Notes under the pieces: model-generated | The model's input: the letters and a program-made list of their open reading frames with translations, nothing else | The model's database searches: none | Told to the model about the DNA's origin: nothing | Program-made: the position numbers and the translations under genes | Assembly (NCBI GenBank): GCA_964549635.1 | Contig: CAZJVJ010000006.1 | Span: forward strand, 36,965-100,964 | Source: VGNY01 sp964549635 | GTDB lineage: Bacteria > Chloroflexota > Dehalococcoidia > GIF9 > UBA5629 | Direction: 5' to 3' | Length of the DNA stretch: 64,000 nt | In this document: positions 16,139 through 25,559 of the stretch, one piece after another | How the letters are laid out: each line of letters begins with the position of its first letter | How positions within the stretch are numbered: the stretch's first letter is position 1

Positions 16139-18157
16139 ATGAAAAACCGTCTGGCACAGGAAACAAGCCCATATCTTTTACAGCACGCTAACAACCCGGT
16201 GGACTGGTACCCCTGGGGGGAAGAAGCCTTCAACCGCGCCCGGGCTGAGGACAAGCCTGTACTGTTGAGCATCGGCTACTCTGCCTGTCACTGGTGCCAT
16301 GTTATGGCCCATGAGTCCTTTGAGAATGAAGAAATAGCCAGACTGATGAATGAAAATTTCATCAACATTAAGGTAGACAGGGAGGAACATCCTGATGTTG
16401 ACAGCATCTATATGCAAGCGGTACAGACCTTGACCGGAACCGGTGGCTGGCCACTCACCATCTTTCTCACACCGGAAGGCAAGCCTTTCTTCGGAGGAAC
16501 CTACTTCCCACCGCAGGACAAATACGGTCTTCCCGCTTTTTCGAAGGTACTGAAGGCTGTGGCTCATGCCTACCGCAATAGCCGCGTTGCCGTAGAGGAA
16601 ACAGCTGCACAGCTAACAGCCATAATATCCAGAACAGCCCTCAGCACCGTTGTTGAACCGCTGTCAGCCGATATTCTCAGGGAGGCTTACCTGGCTTTAA
16701 GGCAGGAGTTCGATAGCGTAAATGGAGGCTTCGGCACAGCACCAAAATTCCCCCAGCCGATGGCACTAGAATTCCTCCTAAAATATTTCCGTCGCTACAG
16801 GGATGTAACCGCCCTCGGGATGGTGGAACTAACACTGGAGAAAATGGCCAGGGGTGGTATTCATGACCAGCTCGGCGGTGGCTTTCACCGCTACGCCACG
16901 GATAGCCTTTGGCGTGTACCACATTTCGAGAAAATGCTTTACGATAACGCGCTTCTCAGCCAGTTATATACACATGCCTATTTAGTCACCGGCAAACAGC
17001 TATACAGTACCACAGCCCAACAGACACTGGACTATGTGCTCAGAGAGATGACCGACCCAACAGGTGGCTTCTACAGTTCGCAGGACGCAGATAGCGAAGG
17101 CGTTGAGGGCAAGTATTATCTGTGGACGCAGCAGGAAATCGCTGAGGTGGTGGGCGAAGAGCACAGCCGAATAATCAACGATTATTTCGGCGTCACGGCG
17201 CAAGGAAACTTCAATGGCTTGAATATTCTGCATATTGCCAGTGATTACATACCAGAATCACCAGCCATAATAGAGCAGGCTAGGAAAGCACTTATGAACA
17301 GGCGAGGCCATAGAGTCAAGCCTGGTCGTGATGAAAAGATACTGGCATCATGGAACGGGCTTATGCTTGCCAGCCTGGCTGAAGCTGCCGGCATCTTCGA
17401 CAGGCAGGACTATTTGAACGCTGCGGTGGCAAACGGCTTTTTCCTGCTGGAACGCATGCTCAATGATGGCCATCTCAAACGCACATATAAAGATGGCGTT
17501 GCAAGGATAAACGGCTTTCTGGAAGACTACGCTCTGGTTATCACCGGGCTTCTGGGTCTACACCAGGCCACCTTTGGCGGCATCTGGCTCAGACAGGCTA
17601 TAAAGCTGGCTGAGGTTATGGTTGGGCAGTTTTGGGAGGAGACTTCAAAGACTTTCTACGATGCCGGCGACAGGCACGACCAACTGGTTGTCCGCCCCAG
17701 AAACATATTTGATACATCAGTACCATCAGGCTCATCAGCAGCCACATCGGTACTGTTCAGACTGGCGCGGCTGACCGGCAATGAGCACTTTTACCAGATA
17801 GCCCTGGAGTCACTCAGGTCCAAGGCAGGCTTTCTCCGGCGAAATCCGATCGGCTTCGCCAACTGGCTCTGCGCCCTTGACTTCCACCTCTCAACCCCGG
17901 AAGAAATCGTCATCATTGGCCCTAGAAAAAGCCCAGCAACATCGGCTTTACTCCGTGTGCTGAATGCCAGGTGGCTGCCCAATAAAGTCATGGTTGCTTA
18001 TGACCCTGATGACACCATGCCGGTAACAGGACTAGGTCTGCTGGGCGATAAAAAAATGGTCAATGACCGGCCCACAGTTTATCTATGCAAGGGTTATAGC
18101 TGCAGGGCACCCGTGACTGACCCTGACTCACTTGCCAGATTACTGCAGGAAATCTAG
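16139..18157 (+). CDS. YyaL/SSP411-type protein (thioredoxin-like DUF255 plus glycosidase-like fold)
   Basis: 672-residue member of the widespread YyaL family. N-terminal thioredoxin-like domain contains YSACHWCHVMAHESF and KVDREEHPDVD; the remainder forms the six-hairpin-glycosidase-like part with WHL-type repeats (LGGGFHRYATD, WRVPHFEKMLYDNA, SSQDADSEGVEGKYY). Exact biochemical role is not established for the family. ATG 16139 with GAGGGG upstream is preferred over 16124. The stop codon overlaps the next start by 1 bp. Confidence 0.92.
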   Translation: MKNRLAQETSPYLLQHANNPVDWYPWGEEAFNRARAEDKPVLLSIGYSACHWCHVMAHESFENEEIARLMNENFINIKVDREEHPDVDSIYMQAVQTLTGTGGWPLTIFLTPEGKPFFGGTYFPPQDKYGLPAFSKVLKAVAHAYRNSRVAVEETAAQLTAIISRTALSTVVEPLSADILREAYLALRQEFDSVNGGFGTAPKFPQPMALEFLLKYFRRYRDVTALGMVELTLEKMARGGIHDQLGGGFHRYATDSLWRVPHFEKMLYDNALLSQLYTHAYLVTGKQLYSTTAQQTLDYVLREMTDPTGGFYSSQDADSEGVEGKYYLWTQQEIAEVVGEEHSRIINDYFGVTAQGNFNGLNILHIASDYIPESPAIIEQARKALMNRRGHRVKPGRDEKILASWNGLMLASLAEAAGIFDRQDYLNAAVANGFFLLERMLNDGHLKRTYKDGVARINGFLEDYALVITGLLGLHQATFGGIWLRQAIKLAEVMVGQFWEETSKTFYDAGDRHDQLVVRPRNIFDTSVPSGSSAATSVLFRLARLTGNEHFYQIALESLRSKAGFLRRNPIGFANWLCALDFHLSTPEEIVIIGPRKSPATSALLRVLNARWLPNKVMVAYDPDDTMPVTGLGLLGDKKMVNDRPTVYLCKGYSCRAPVTDPDSLARLLQEI

Positions 18158-18897
18158 TGTCATCCGGCAGTCCTGTCATCGATAGCTTTCAGGAGAAGGG
18201 ATGGGCTCTCGTTCAGAGAGGCCAGCACCCATTGGCTGACCTTCATAACAGGAACCTAAGCAAGTACACATTAGTGGTTATGGTAAATGGGAAGAGCATG
18301 ATTGGTGCCAGCTATTTCAAAATCTATTTGCGAAATGCTGCTGGTAAAGTCAGCCACCAACCGGTCATTTTCGGCCTGCACAATCGGGGAGAATACCCCG
18401 CCTACAACTGGATAGAAATCATCCGAATTGCAACTGAAGTCAGGTTCGGGGCGGACACGCAGGTCGTCGAAAAGCTGAGCGATGATGACCTTCAGCACCT
18501 GTTTAACCATCTGGCTGAACTCATCCCCCCCGGCGGGCACATCATGGTTGAATACGATAGCCCGGAGCAGCAGGAGACAGCCAAAATGTTAGCACTGGGC
18601 GTTCCCCCGGTGACCACCCCTCTGGGCTACAAACTCTTCGTGGCGGGCTGTGGGGTTAGCTTCAAGGACTGGTATTTCGCCGAAGGGGGAAGTGAAGGCC
18701 CCCGCAAACTACAGGGCTATAAAGCGCTCGATGAACAGCATGCTCGCCTGAGAGCCGCTGATATGGCGCGCCAGCTCAACGCCTTTATTTCCCGGACTCA
18801 ACAGAAGCAGATTTCAGAGCTGGAGAAGGTTGCCATAGACAGAGCTTTGGCTGTGCTGAACAAACTAAAACAGGTCAACAGAAATCAGCACAATTGA
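18157..18897 (+). CDS. Hypothetical protein, DUF1122-like
   Basis: 246 residues, GTG start overlapping the previous stop by one base, so translationally coupled to the YyaL-like gene. Contains a central segment about residues 100-175 (LFNHLAELIPPGGHIMVEYD ... GVPPVTTPLGYKLFVAG) and DWYFAEGG that recalls DUF1122, an archaeal family. The C-terminal ~45 residues look like an amphipathic helix. Family call is from memory and tentative; function unknown. Confidence 0.6.
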   Translation: MSSGSPVIDSFQEKGWALVQRGQHPLADLHNRNLSKYTLVVMVNGKSMIGASYFKIYLRNAAGKVSHQPVIFGLHNRGEYPAYNWIEIIRIATEVRFGADTQVVEKLSDDDLQHLFNHLAELIPPGGHIMVEYDSPEQQETAKMLALGVPPVTTPLGYKLFVAGCGVSFKDWYFAEGGSEGPRKLQGYKALDEQHARLRAADMARQLNAFISRTQQKQISELEKVAIDRALAVLNKLKQVNRNQHN

Positions 18898-19011
18898 TCT
18901 TCCGAGGCATGTCTTTTGTAGACCTAAGCCTCCCACCTCAGACCGTGCCAACTTGAGCTTCTGGCATTTCGCACCACATTTAACCCGGAAAGCTGCACTG
19001 GCCAACTTCCC

Positions 19012-19662
19012 ATGAACAATTCCCTTTTCAATAAAGACGACTTTCCTAAAGCCCTCGCGGCTATGGAAGTTGTATTTAGAGCCGGGTTGTGCGTGAGCGA
19101 GTTAGTAGCGACAGCACCTGAAGGTCAGAAGCTCGGCGAAGTGGTCATCACAAAAGGCAAAATAGGTCTCGCCACCGTCTGCAGCGCGGTAAAAAACGGT
19201 GTGCTCCTAAAACACGGGGTACCAATGCGATCTAAGTTGGAAGGGGTGCTTGAACTCAGGGATTCCAGACCAAGTCGCTTCGTTGCCATAATTAACTATG
19301 GGGGCACATCGCTTGACCCATTCGGAGCAATATAACAGTGCTAGAATGACCACTGTCAATGAAGCTGCTAAAACCGGTATCGGCAGGATATTAGCCAATT
19401 TCCCAGAGATACCGGCATTAGCAAGGTCAATCGTCGAAGAAACCATTGATAGACTTAAAGCGGCTGGCATCAACGGTGTCTTTACCCCGGGCAACGTGAG
19501 CGAGCCAGTCTGCCGAATCGCTGTTGGCATGAATCGGGTAGGCATGGTCTCATCGGGTGGGGGCTGAATCCAGTAGCTGCAGCGGTCGAGGTTGGTATCG
19601 AATTTGAAACCGTTTCTGAAAGCGGTATGATCGACTTTCAGCAGCGCACCAGTTTTTGGTAA
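19012..19662 (+). pseudogene. Decayed NrpR-type regulatory domain (two frameshifts)
   Basis: Three reading frames in succession spell one NrpR (DUF128) effector domain. Segment 1 from ATG 19012 gives NNSLFNKDDFPKAL, GQKLGEVVITKGKIG, VLLKHGVPMRS and IINYGGTSLDP; the frame breaks near 19325. Segment 2 gives ARMTTVNEAAKTGIGRIL through VGMVSSGG; the frame breaks again near 19565. Segment 3 gives GLNPVAAAVEVGI and ends at TAA 19660. No DNA-binding HTH or first NrpR domain is intact upstream (18898-19011 has only a few in-frame codons). NrpR senses 2-oxoglutarate and represses nitrogen genes in archaea. Sequencing error could also cause the frameshifts, but the missing N-terminus argues for decay. 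Confidence 0.75.
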
Positions 19663-19833
19663 CACCGGGTTTAACTGCCTAACAAAGCAAAATCGCCACT
19701 CTCTGTTCGTTCGTTCAGACGCCTACACCTTTTGTTGATGTCCGGTTTTCACACAGAATCGAGACCTAAGACAAACCAGTTTGCACCCAGGCTTTTTGTG
19801 GTAAGATTATTGTGTTCTAAACTGGCGTGAAGT

Positions 19834-20190
19834 ATGATGAAGACCAATGATTTCTCGTCAGTGTGTCCCTGTAGACTTCGAAACAGGTTGCTGCGTGTAT
19901 CCATTATTGCAGGCATAGTAATACCGGTCATAGCCATATCAGGGTTAGCCACGCTTGGTTGTGAACAGCCCAAGGTTAAACACGCCCAAAAAGTGCTGGA
20001 GCCTTTCTATACACCACCAGTAAACTTTAAGATGACGCCGGGAGATATTTTGCGGCTTGAGCCTATGCCCATAGATATAGCTAATGCTCAGGCATGGCGC
20101 AATCTGTATTTGCCAGAACTTCCCGATGGAAAGTATACAGCTACCCCAGGAATGATAAAAGCCCCTAAGGGCACACCGCCTCCGGAATAA
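19834..20190 (+). CDS. Short lipoprotein matching only the N-terminus of secretory lipase-like hydrolases
   Basis: 118 residues: hydrophobic signal with possible lipobox ATLGC near residue 43, then FYTPP, PGDILRLEPMPI and AQAWRNLYL, which resemble the first ~80 residues of mature secretory lipase (LIP) alpha/beta hydrolases. The chain stops at TAA right where that family continues into the catalytic fold, and no downstream frame resumes it. Probably a truncated remnant, though a short functional lipoprotein cannot be excluded. It neighbours the decayed NrpR gene. Confidence 0.55.
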   Translation: MMKTNDFSSVCPCRLRNRLLRVSIIAGIVIPVIAISGLATLGCEQPKVKHAQKVLEPFYTPPVNFKMTPGDILRLEPMPIDIANAQAWRNLYLPELPDGKYTATPGMIKAPKGTPPPE

Positions 20191-20224
20191 AAGGCCCCAA
20201 CTCATTAACCGACACGGAAGGGCA

Positions 20225-21598
20225 ATGAAAATAAGAGCGATAAACCCCACCGACGGCCAGACACTAAAAGAATATGACGAGATGTCACCACATGAGGTGA
20301 AAGAGGCTATCCGTAAGACCTATCAGGCCTTTCTGAGCTGGAGGAGGACCAGCTTCAGCGAGCGGGCGAAACTTTTGAGAGAGGCAGCCAGAGTCCTACG
20401 CTCAAGGGCTGAAGGCTGTGCCCGGCTGATGGCACTGGAGATGGGCAAGCCAGTAAGGGATGGGAGGGCAGAAATCGAGAAGTGCGCCTGGGCGTGTGAC
20501 TACTTTGCTGACTACGGAGAGGCGTTCTTGCAACCGGAATTGGTGGCAACGGACGCCAGGAAAAGCTACGTGACCTTTGCACCACTGGGTGTGATACTGG
20601 CAATTATGCCCTGGAACTACCCCTTCTGGCAGGTCTTCCGCTGCGCCGTGCCAGCACTCATGGCCGGTAATACGGTGCTACTGAAGCATGCCTCCAATGT
20701 GCCAGGATGTGCCCTGGCAATAGAAGAAATCTTCGCCGAGGCTGGCTTCTCTTCCCACGTCTTCACCACCTTGCTGATAAGCAGCAACCGGGTAGATGCT
20801 ATAATTGAAGACCCGTTGGTGAGAGGAATCAGCCTTACGGGCAGTACGGTAGCAGGCAGGGCAGTGGCACAGAAGGCCGGCCAAATGCTAAAGAAGACGG
20901 TCCTGGAGCTGGGCGGCAGCGACCCGTATTTGGTGCTGGGAGATGCTCACCTAGAGTCTGCGGTCAGCATCTGTGCCGCTGCAAGGCTGACAAACTGCGG
21001 TCAAAGCTGTATCGCCGCCAAAAGGTTCATTGTGGTCGAGCCAGTGAGGGCTAAGTTCGAGGAGATGCTGGTGCAACGGATGAGCGCCATCAGGATGGGC
21101 GACCCACTTAAGGAAGACACCGAATTAGGTCCGCTAGCCAGGCATGATTTGCGGGACTATCTCCACCGACAGGTGATTAGAAGCACTGAAATGGGTGCTA
21201 GATGCCTGCTCGGCGGCAGGATACCCGAAGGCAACGGGGCGTTTTACCCGCCCACGGTATTGACCGACGTCGCCAGAGGAATGCCCGTGTATGATGAGGA
21301 GTCATTCGGACCCGTGGCAGCGATTATACCGGCCAGAGACGAGGCTGAGGCTATCAGGGTAGCTAACGATAGCGATTTCGGCCTGGGGGCAGCGGTCTTC
21401 ACCAGGGACATCGCCCGAGGGGAACAGATAGCAGCGCAGGAACTGGAGGCCGGGCTGTGCTTCGTCAATGCCCAGGTGAGGTCTGACCCGCGGTTACCCT
21501 TCGGCGGCATTAAGGACAGCGGTTACGGGCGAGAGCTATCACACTTTGGCATCAAAGAGTTCACCAATATCAAGACTGTGGTTATAGCTGAAGCTTAA
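20225..21598 (+). CDS. NAD(P)-dependent aldehyde dehydrogenase (succinate-semialdehyde type)
   Basis: Aldehyde dehydrogenase superfamily, 457 residues. Catalytic glutamate in VLELGGSDPYLVL and catalytic cysteine in NCGQSCIAAKRF are present, as are IMPWNYPFWQ and FGPVAAI. The short N-terminus and overall pattern resemble the GabD/SSADH group that oxidises succinate semialdehyde, but substrate cannot be fixed by eye. Cytosolic. Followed within 5 bp by the DUF454 gene. Confidence 0.9.
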   Translation: MKIRAINPTDGQTLKEYDEMSPHEVKEAIRKTYQAFLSWRRTSFSERAKLLREAARVLRSRAEGCARLMALEMGKPVRDGRAEIEKCAWACDYFADYGEAFLQPELVATDARKSYVTFAPLGVILAIMPWNYPFWQVFRCAVPALMAGNTVLLKHASNVPGCALAIEEIFAEAGFSSHVFTTLLISSNRVDAIIEDPLVRGISLTGSTVAGRAVAQKAGQMLKKTVLELGGSDPYLVLGDAHLESAVSICAAARLTNCGQSCIAAKRFIVVEPVRAKFEEMLVQRMSAIRMGDPLKEDTELGPLARHDLRDYLHRQVIRSTEMGARCLLGGRIPEGNGAFYPPTVLTDVARGMPVYDEESFGPVAAIIPARDEAEAIRVANDSDFGLGAAVFTRDIARGEQIAAQELEAGLCFVNAQVRSDPRLPFGGIKDSGYGRELSHFGIKEFTNIKTVVIAEA

Positions 21599-21602
21599 AG
21601 CT

Positions 21603-22037
21603 TTGTGCTTGAAAAAACCAAAAGGCTTACAGAATCACTGCACTCCCGTGAGCGATAAGCAGACTAAAGGCAACTGGGCCCGGACATTGTTGATTATCGC
21701 CGGGACATTTTTTACCGGGCTCGGTATTTTCGGTGCATTTGTACCCGTGCTGCCCACCACACCCTTTTTTTTGCTTGCCGCTGCCTGCTATGCCAGAAGT
21801 TCACAAAGGTTCTACAGGTGGCTGCTGGACAACAGGTGGTTTGGAAACTACATCAGGGCCTATGTAGAAAAAAGAGGAGTGCCAGTGAGGGTGAAGGCAG
21901 TAACCATCGCACTATTGTGGATAACAATCGGCGCTTCAGCGCTATTTGCCACCAAAAGCCTCGCCATCAGAGCGGTACTGGTCTTAATCGCCATCGGTGT
22001 CACCGTACATATCCTACGCATCCGGACTGCAAAGTAA
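21603..22037 (+). CDS. DUF454 (YbaN-like) small inner-membrane protein
   Basis: Contains the YbaN/DUF454 pattern: a first hydrophobic helix (LLIIAGTFFTGLGIFGAF), VPVLPTTPFFLLAAACYARSS, the polar RFYRWLLDNRWFGNYI segment, and two more helices. Function of the family is unknown. The start is unsure: TTG 21603 lies 4 bp after the previous stop, while GTG 21648 better fits the usual length; neither has a clear SD. Confidence 0.8.
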   Translation: MCLKKPKGLQNHCTPVSDKQTKGNWARTLLIIAGTFFTGLGIFGAFVPVLPTTPFFLLAAACYARSSQRFYRWLLDNRWFGNYIRAYVEKRGVPVRVKAVTIALLWITIGASALFATKSLAIRAVLVLIAIGVTVHILRIRTAK

Positions 22038-22132
22038 TGACATCGCAGCCAGACTCAGCTCTGCGGCGAACAGTTCTTTTGCAGCCACAGCTTGACCATA
22101 TACACAGGTCGCATACCCACATGCTTTTTGGA

Positions 22133-22915
22133 TTACTGGTAAGCTGGTGGGCGGGGGAAGGGTTGGCGCTGGCCAGCAGCGTACTGGCGGAGCTTCTCCA
22201 CCATTTCGGGGGCTGACAGGCTGCCTTGGTGTATCTTCGCCTCCAGTCTGATTCCCTCCGACAACGACAAGGATAAGCCTTCATAGGTGGCCCGCCGGTC
22301 ATTGTACAGGGAAATCTGCGGGTATTTCGACATAATCTCAGCCAGCTCCAAAGCCCGTGATAGCGCCTTCCCCTCCGGAACAACCTCCTGCACCAACCCC
22401 ATGCTTAGTGCCTGGTCGGCGCTCACCACAATGCCAGTCTCTATGAGATAAAGTGCGTTGCCCAGCCCAACGATTCTGGGTAGGCGCTGCGTGCCACCAT
22501 CTATAAGAGGGATGCCCCAGCGGCGTCCCGGGTGGCCGAAACTGGCATTGCGCGCCGCAATGCGGAAATCACACCAGCAGGCTAATTCCAGCCCACCGGC
22601 AAGGCAGTAACCGTTAATAGCAGCTATGGTAGGCTTCTCCACATCAGTTATGCGGCTGATGCCCATAGGACCCGACTCATCAGCTCCGGGACGCGAGATG
22701 AGGCTTTCTGTGTTCTTCAAATCAGCGCCGGAGCAAAAGGAGACATCGCCAGCGCCGGTCAGTATAAGCACATCCAGTCCCTTATCCTTGCGGAATGCTT
22801 CTACAGCTTCAAAGAGCAATTGCGCCGTCTCACCATCAACGCAGTTGCGCACCTCCGGACGGTTTATAATTACCACAAAAGAGCGACCTCTGCGTTCGGT
22901 CTCCACCTTAGCCAT
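22133..22915 (-). CDS. Enoyl-CoA hydratase/isomerase family protein
   Basis: Crotonase-fold protein, 260 residues, with CoA-binding oxyanion loops FCSGADL and AAINGYCLAGGLELA. The hydratase glutamates are not both evident (HPGRRWGIPLIDGGTQRLPR in place of the usual PE..LG), so the exact reaction (hydratase, isomerase or other) is open. Strong AGGAGGC upstream of the ATG. First gene of the left-most minus-strand unit; converges on the DUF454 gene with 95 bp between stops. Confidence 0.88.
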   Translation of the reverse strand: MAKVETERRGRSFVVIINRPEVRNCVDGETAQLLFEAVEAFRKDKGLDVLILTGAGDVSFCSGADLKNTESLISRPGADESGPMGISRITDVEKPTIAAINGYCLAGGLELACWCDFRIAARNASFGHPGRRWGIPLIDGGTQRLPRIVGLGNALYLIETGIVVSADQALSMGLVQEVVPEGKALSRALELAEIMSKYPQISLYNDRRATYEGLSLSLSEGIRLEAKIHQGSLSAPEMVEKLRQYAAGQRQPFPRPPAYQ

Positions 22916-23002
22916 AAAATGCCTCCTGTTTTTATTTTATTGTCAAGCTACTTTAGTTTCCCCATCAAAAGGCACAGACAATTGTGTCAAATGAGCCCTG
23001 GA

Positions 23003-24355
23003 CTAAATGCTTTTCCTGGCAGTCAAATCAATACCGCGTTTTTTCTTCAAATACCGGCTTCTCAAGTTAAAGTAGATGACCCCTATAGCCATCCAAGCGA
23101 CAAACAGACCAAGCCCCAGCGGGCTTTCCATTCCCAGTGCAGCTATAAAAAAGATTCCGAAGGTTATAGCCAAAGACGGTAGCAGCCATACCCAGAACCC
23201 CTTCAACTTGAAAGGGGCTCTGTGATAGACATCGGGCAGGCGACGGGGCAGAAGGAGCGCAGCTATAAGTACCGGGATAAGAAGGGTGATGGAACCGATA
23301 GAGGCAGCTATGCCGAAGACCTTAAGCGAGGCTGTCCCGAAGGGAAGCGCAGCCATGGCGACAAGGTACATAAAGAGTAGTCCCCAGTGAGGGGTGCCAA
23401 ACCTTCGGCTAACGCCGGCTAAAGCTCTGGGCATTATTTCATCACCGGCAAAAACCAAAATAAACCTGGCACCGAACATAAAGGTTGTATTCAAGGTGGT
23501 GGCTATGGCCAGCAACCCCCCACCAACTGTGAAAAAGGTGGCCAGAAGGCCGCTAAGGAATTTACTTGCTGATACAGACAGGGGCTGATTGGCACTCACT
23601 TCGCAAGGGGCCACGCCAACAGCCACCAGTCCGATAAGCGTATACAAAATAACAACGAACGGAATGGATATGGCAAAGGACAAAGGTATGTTCCTACCAG
23701 CGTTCTTTATCTCAGCACCCAAATCTATTATGTAGTTAGCCCCCATATAGGCGAAAAAGAGCAAGGCTGAGGCGATAACAACACTGACAACCTCCTGTTG
23801 TAACATGGGGGTCAGGTTTGAAAGTTCAATGTTGGGTATGCCACCCGACACGTAGGTGAGCAATGCCACCATCAACACGGCGAACATGCCAATTTGTACG
23901 CTGCTGGCTGTCCTTATACCTGAGAGATTTACCAAGAAAAAAAAGGTTAAGGCAGCCACGGCTATGCCAGCCCTGGGCAAGGAGGGAAAAAGTACGAGCA
24001 GATAATCGGCGAAGGTATAGGCATACAGTGGCAATCCGCCTAACAGTATCCCCATCATTATCCCCCATACACCCATAAACCCACCAAATGGTGAAAATAT
24101 ACGGCTAGGATATCTGAAACTGCCGCCGACTGTAGGCAACGCCGACCCCAGCATGCCAATTGGCAGAAGGGCAAACACCATGGGCAAAGCGGCTATAACA
24201 AAGGCTATGGGTACTGCAGCACCGCATATACCTATAGCCATTCCCGTTAAGGCAAATATGCCAGCGCCGATTATGGTGCCTATTTCTATGGCCACCACAT
24301 CCAGCAAGCCCAGCGCCCTCCTCAGCCCCAGCTCTGATGCCTCTTTAGCTTCCAT
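23003..24355 (-). CDS. APC-superfamily amino acid permease
   Basis: Integral membrane transporter, 450 residues with about 12 hydrophobic helices. The first helix has the APC signature IGTIIGAGIFALTG. Substrate likely an amino acid or amine; not determinable from sequence alone. AAGGAGAAGGG before the ATG. It ends 87 bp before the enoyl-CoA hydratase start on the same strand. Confidence 0.9.
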   Translation of the reverse strand: MEAKEASELGLRRALGLLDVVAIEIGTIIGAGIFALTGMAIGICGAAVPIAFVIAALPMVFALLPIGMLGSALPTVGGSFRYPSRIFSPFGGFMGVWGIMMGILLGGLPLYAYTFADYLLVLFPSLPRAGIAVAALTFFFLVNLSGIRTASSVQIGMFAVLMVALLTYVSGGIPNIELSNLTPMLQQEVVSVVIASALLFFAYMGANYIIDLGAEIKNAGRNIPLSFAISIPFVVILYTLIGLVAVGVAPCEVSANQPLSVSASKFLSGLLATFFTVGGGLLAIATTLNTTFMFGARFILVFAGDEIMPRALAGVSRRFGTPHWGLLFMYLVAMAALPFGTASLKVFGIAASIGSITLLIPVLIAALLLPRRLPDVYHRAPFKLKGFWVWLLPSLAITFGIFFIAALGMESPLGLGLFVAWMAIGVIYFNLRSRYLKKKRGIDLTARKSI

Positions 24356-24443
24356 ACCCTTCTCCTTCCATCGTTACTTTAAAAATACCCGTTTACACCA
24401 TTCCAATAACTCCAGTAAAATCCGGTCCGGGCAAGGTGAAGCC

Positions 24444-25553
24444 CTACTTTATGTATGGGATTAGGTTTGTCTCAAAAAATTTGTGGCAGGCTACAGGTAA
24501 TTTCCTGTAATCATGATATTCGGTCACAATCCAGGTCAAATCCACAGCGTTGTAAGTGTGCCAGTAAAGGACAGGGGCGCCATCAAGCTCCCTGCTGGTC
24601 TTCACAAAATCGAGCAACGCAGCAAAGGTCTTAGCCGTATAGGTCAAATCTAGCTTTATATTCTCGGTCTCTTCTAGCAGTTTCAGTGCCGCCCTGCCTT
24701 CAAGGGTAGGATAGCCATACCCCTCCCCGCAGAAACCGTGCATCAGTTTTATGTCACTCTCCTTGAAACTAATAGCCGGCACCGTCCTATCGTACTTTCT
24801 CATGAGGCTGATTGCACAGTTCGCCAGCTTTGCGGTCGCCTTCTCATTCGCCAGCCATCGATAGGCAACACGCACTCCCACAATCTTTGAATTAAGCCCG
24901 GCCAGCCTGCTCCCCGCTACAAGTCCAGCCATCGTCCCTTTGGAACCCACTGCTACGAATATGTATTTCGGTTCTGGAAGCTCCCCGGCATCAACCTGTT
25001 TTTTCAACTCCAAGGCTGCGGCAACAAAGCCCAGTGTCCCAAGCGGGGACGACCCACCTGCAGGTAGATAATAGATACCGGGCCTAGTCAAAAAATAGCG
25101 AATCGAGTTTAGCGTAGCGCCAACCCTGTTTTTGGCATAACAGACTTCCGCCCCAAAGTGCTGGAACAGAAGAAGGTTTTCCTGGACATGGTCGGTAACC
25201 GGCTGGTCAACGAGCACCAGGATGGTTTTGAGCCCAAGGCGCTTACCGAATATGGTGGTGGCCAGACCGTGGTTGGTGCCTATACCCCCGTATGTCATAA
25301 TGGTATTCTTTTTCCGGCGCACGGCATCAGCGAGAATGAATTCCAGCTTCCGTACCTTGTTCCCGCCGTAGTGCTGAGATGATTTGCCATCGTCTTTCAT
25401 CCAGATGTTCGGGTAACCCACCACTTGCCCCAGCTTCTTTAGCTTTCTCACAGGCGTGGGGAAATCCCCCAGAGGCTCCCAGGCTATGCCTTTTTTAAAG
25501 TCCGGGTACTTCTCAAACAAAATGCATTCCATTTTATTGACTTTATTCTGCAT
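24444..25553 (-). CDS. PLP-dependent enzyme, D-cysteine desulfhydrase / ACC deaminase family
   Basis: Fold-type II pyridoxal-phosphate enzyme, 369 residues. The PLP lysine sits in HYGGNKVRKLEF, and GGIGTNHGLAT and VGSKGTMAGLVAGS match cofactor phosphate-binding loops. Close in layout to D-cysteine desulfhydrase and 1-aminocyclopropane-1-carboxylate deaminase. It lies 6 bp after an Fe-S protein gene and before an amino acid permease, consistent with amino acid degradation. Confidence 0.85.
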   Translation of the reverse strand: MQNKVNKMECILFEKYPDFKKGIAWEPLGDFPTPVRKLKKLGQVVGYPNIWMKDDGKSSQHYGGNKVRKLEFILADAVRRKKNTIMTYGGIGTNHGLATTIFGKRLGLKTILVLVDQPVTDHVQENLLLFQHFGAEVCYAKNRVGATLNSIRYFLTRPGIYYLPAGGSSPLGTLGFVAAALELKKQVDAGELPEPKYIFVAVGSKGTMAGLVAGSRLAGLNSKIVGVRVAYRWLANEKATAKLANCAISLMRKYDRTVPAISFKESDIKLMHGFCGEGYGYPTLEGRAALKLLEETENIKLDLTYTAKTFAALLDFVKTSRELDGAPVLYWHTYNAVDLTWIVTEYHDYRKLPVACHKFFETNLIPYIK

Positions 25554-25559
25554 GTAGAA

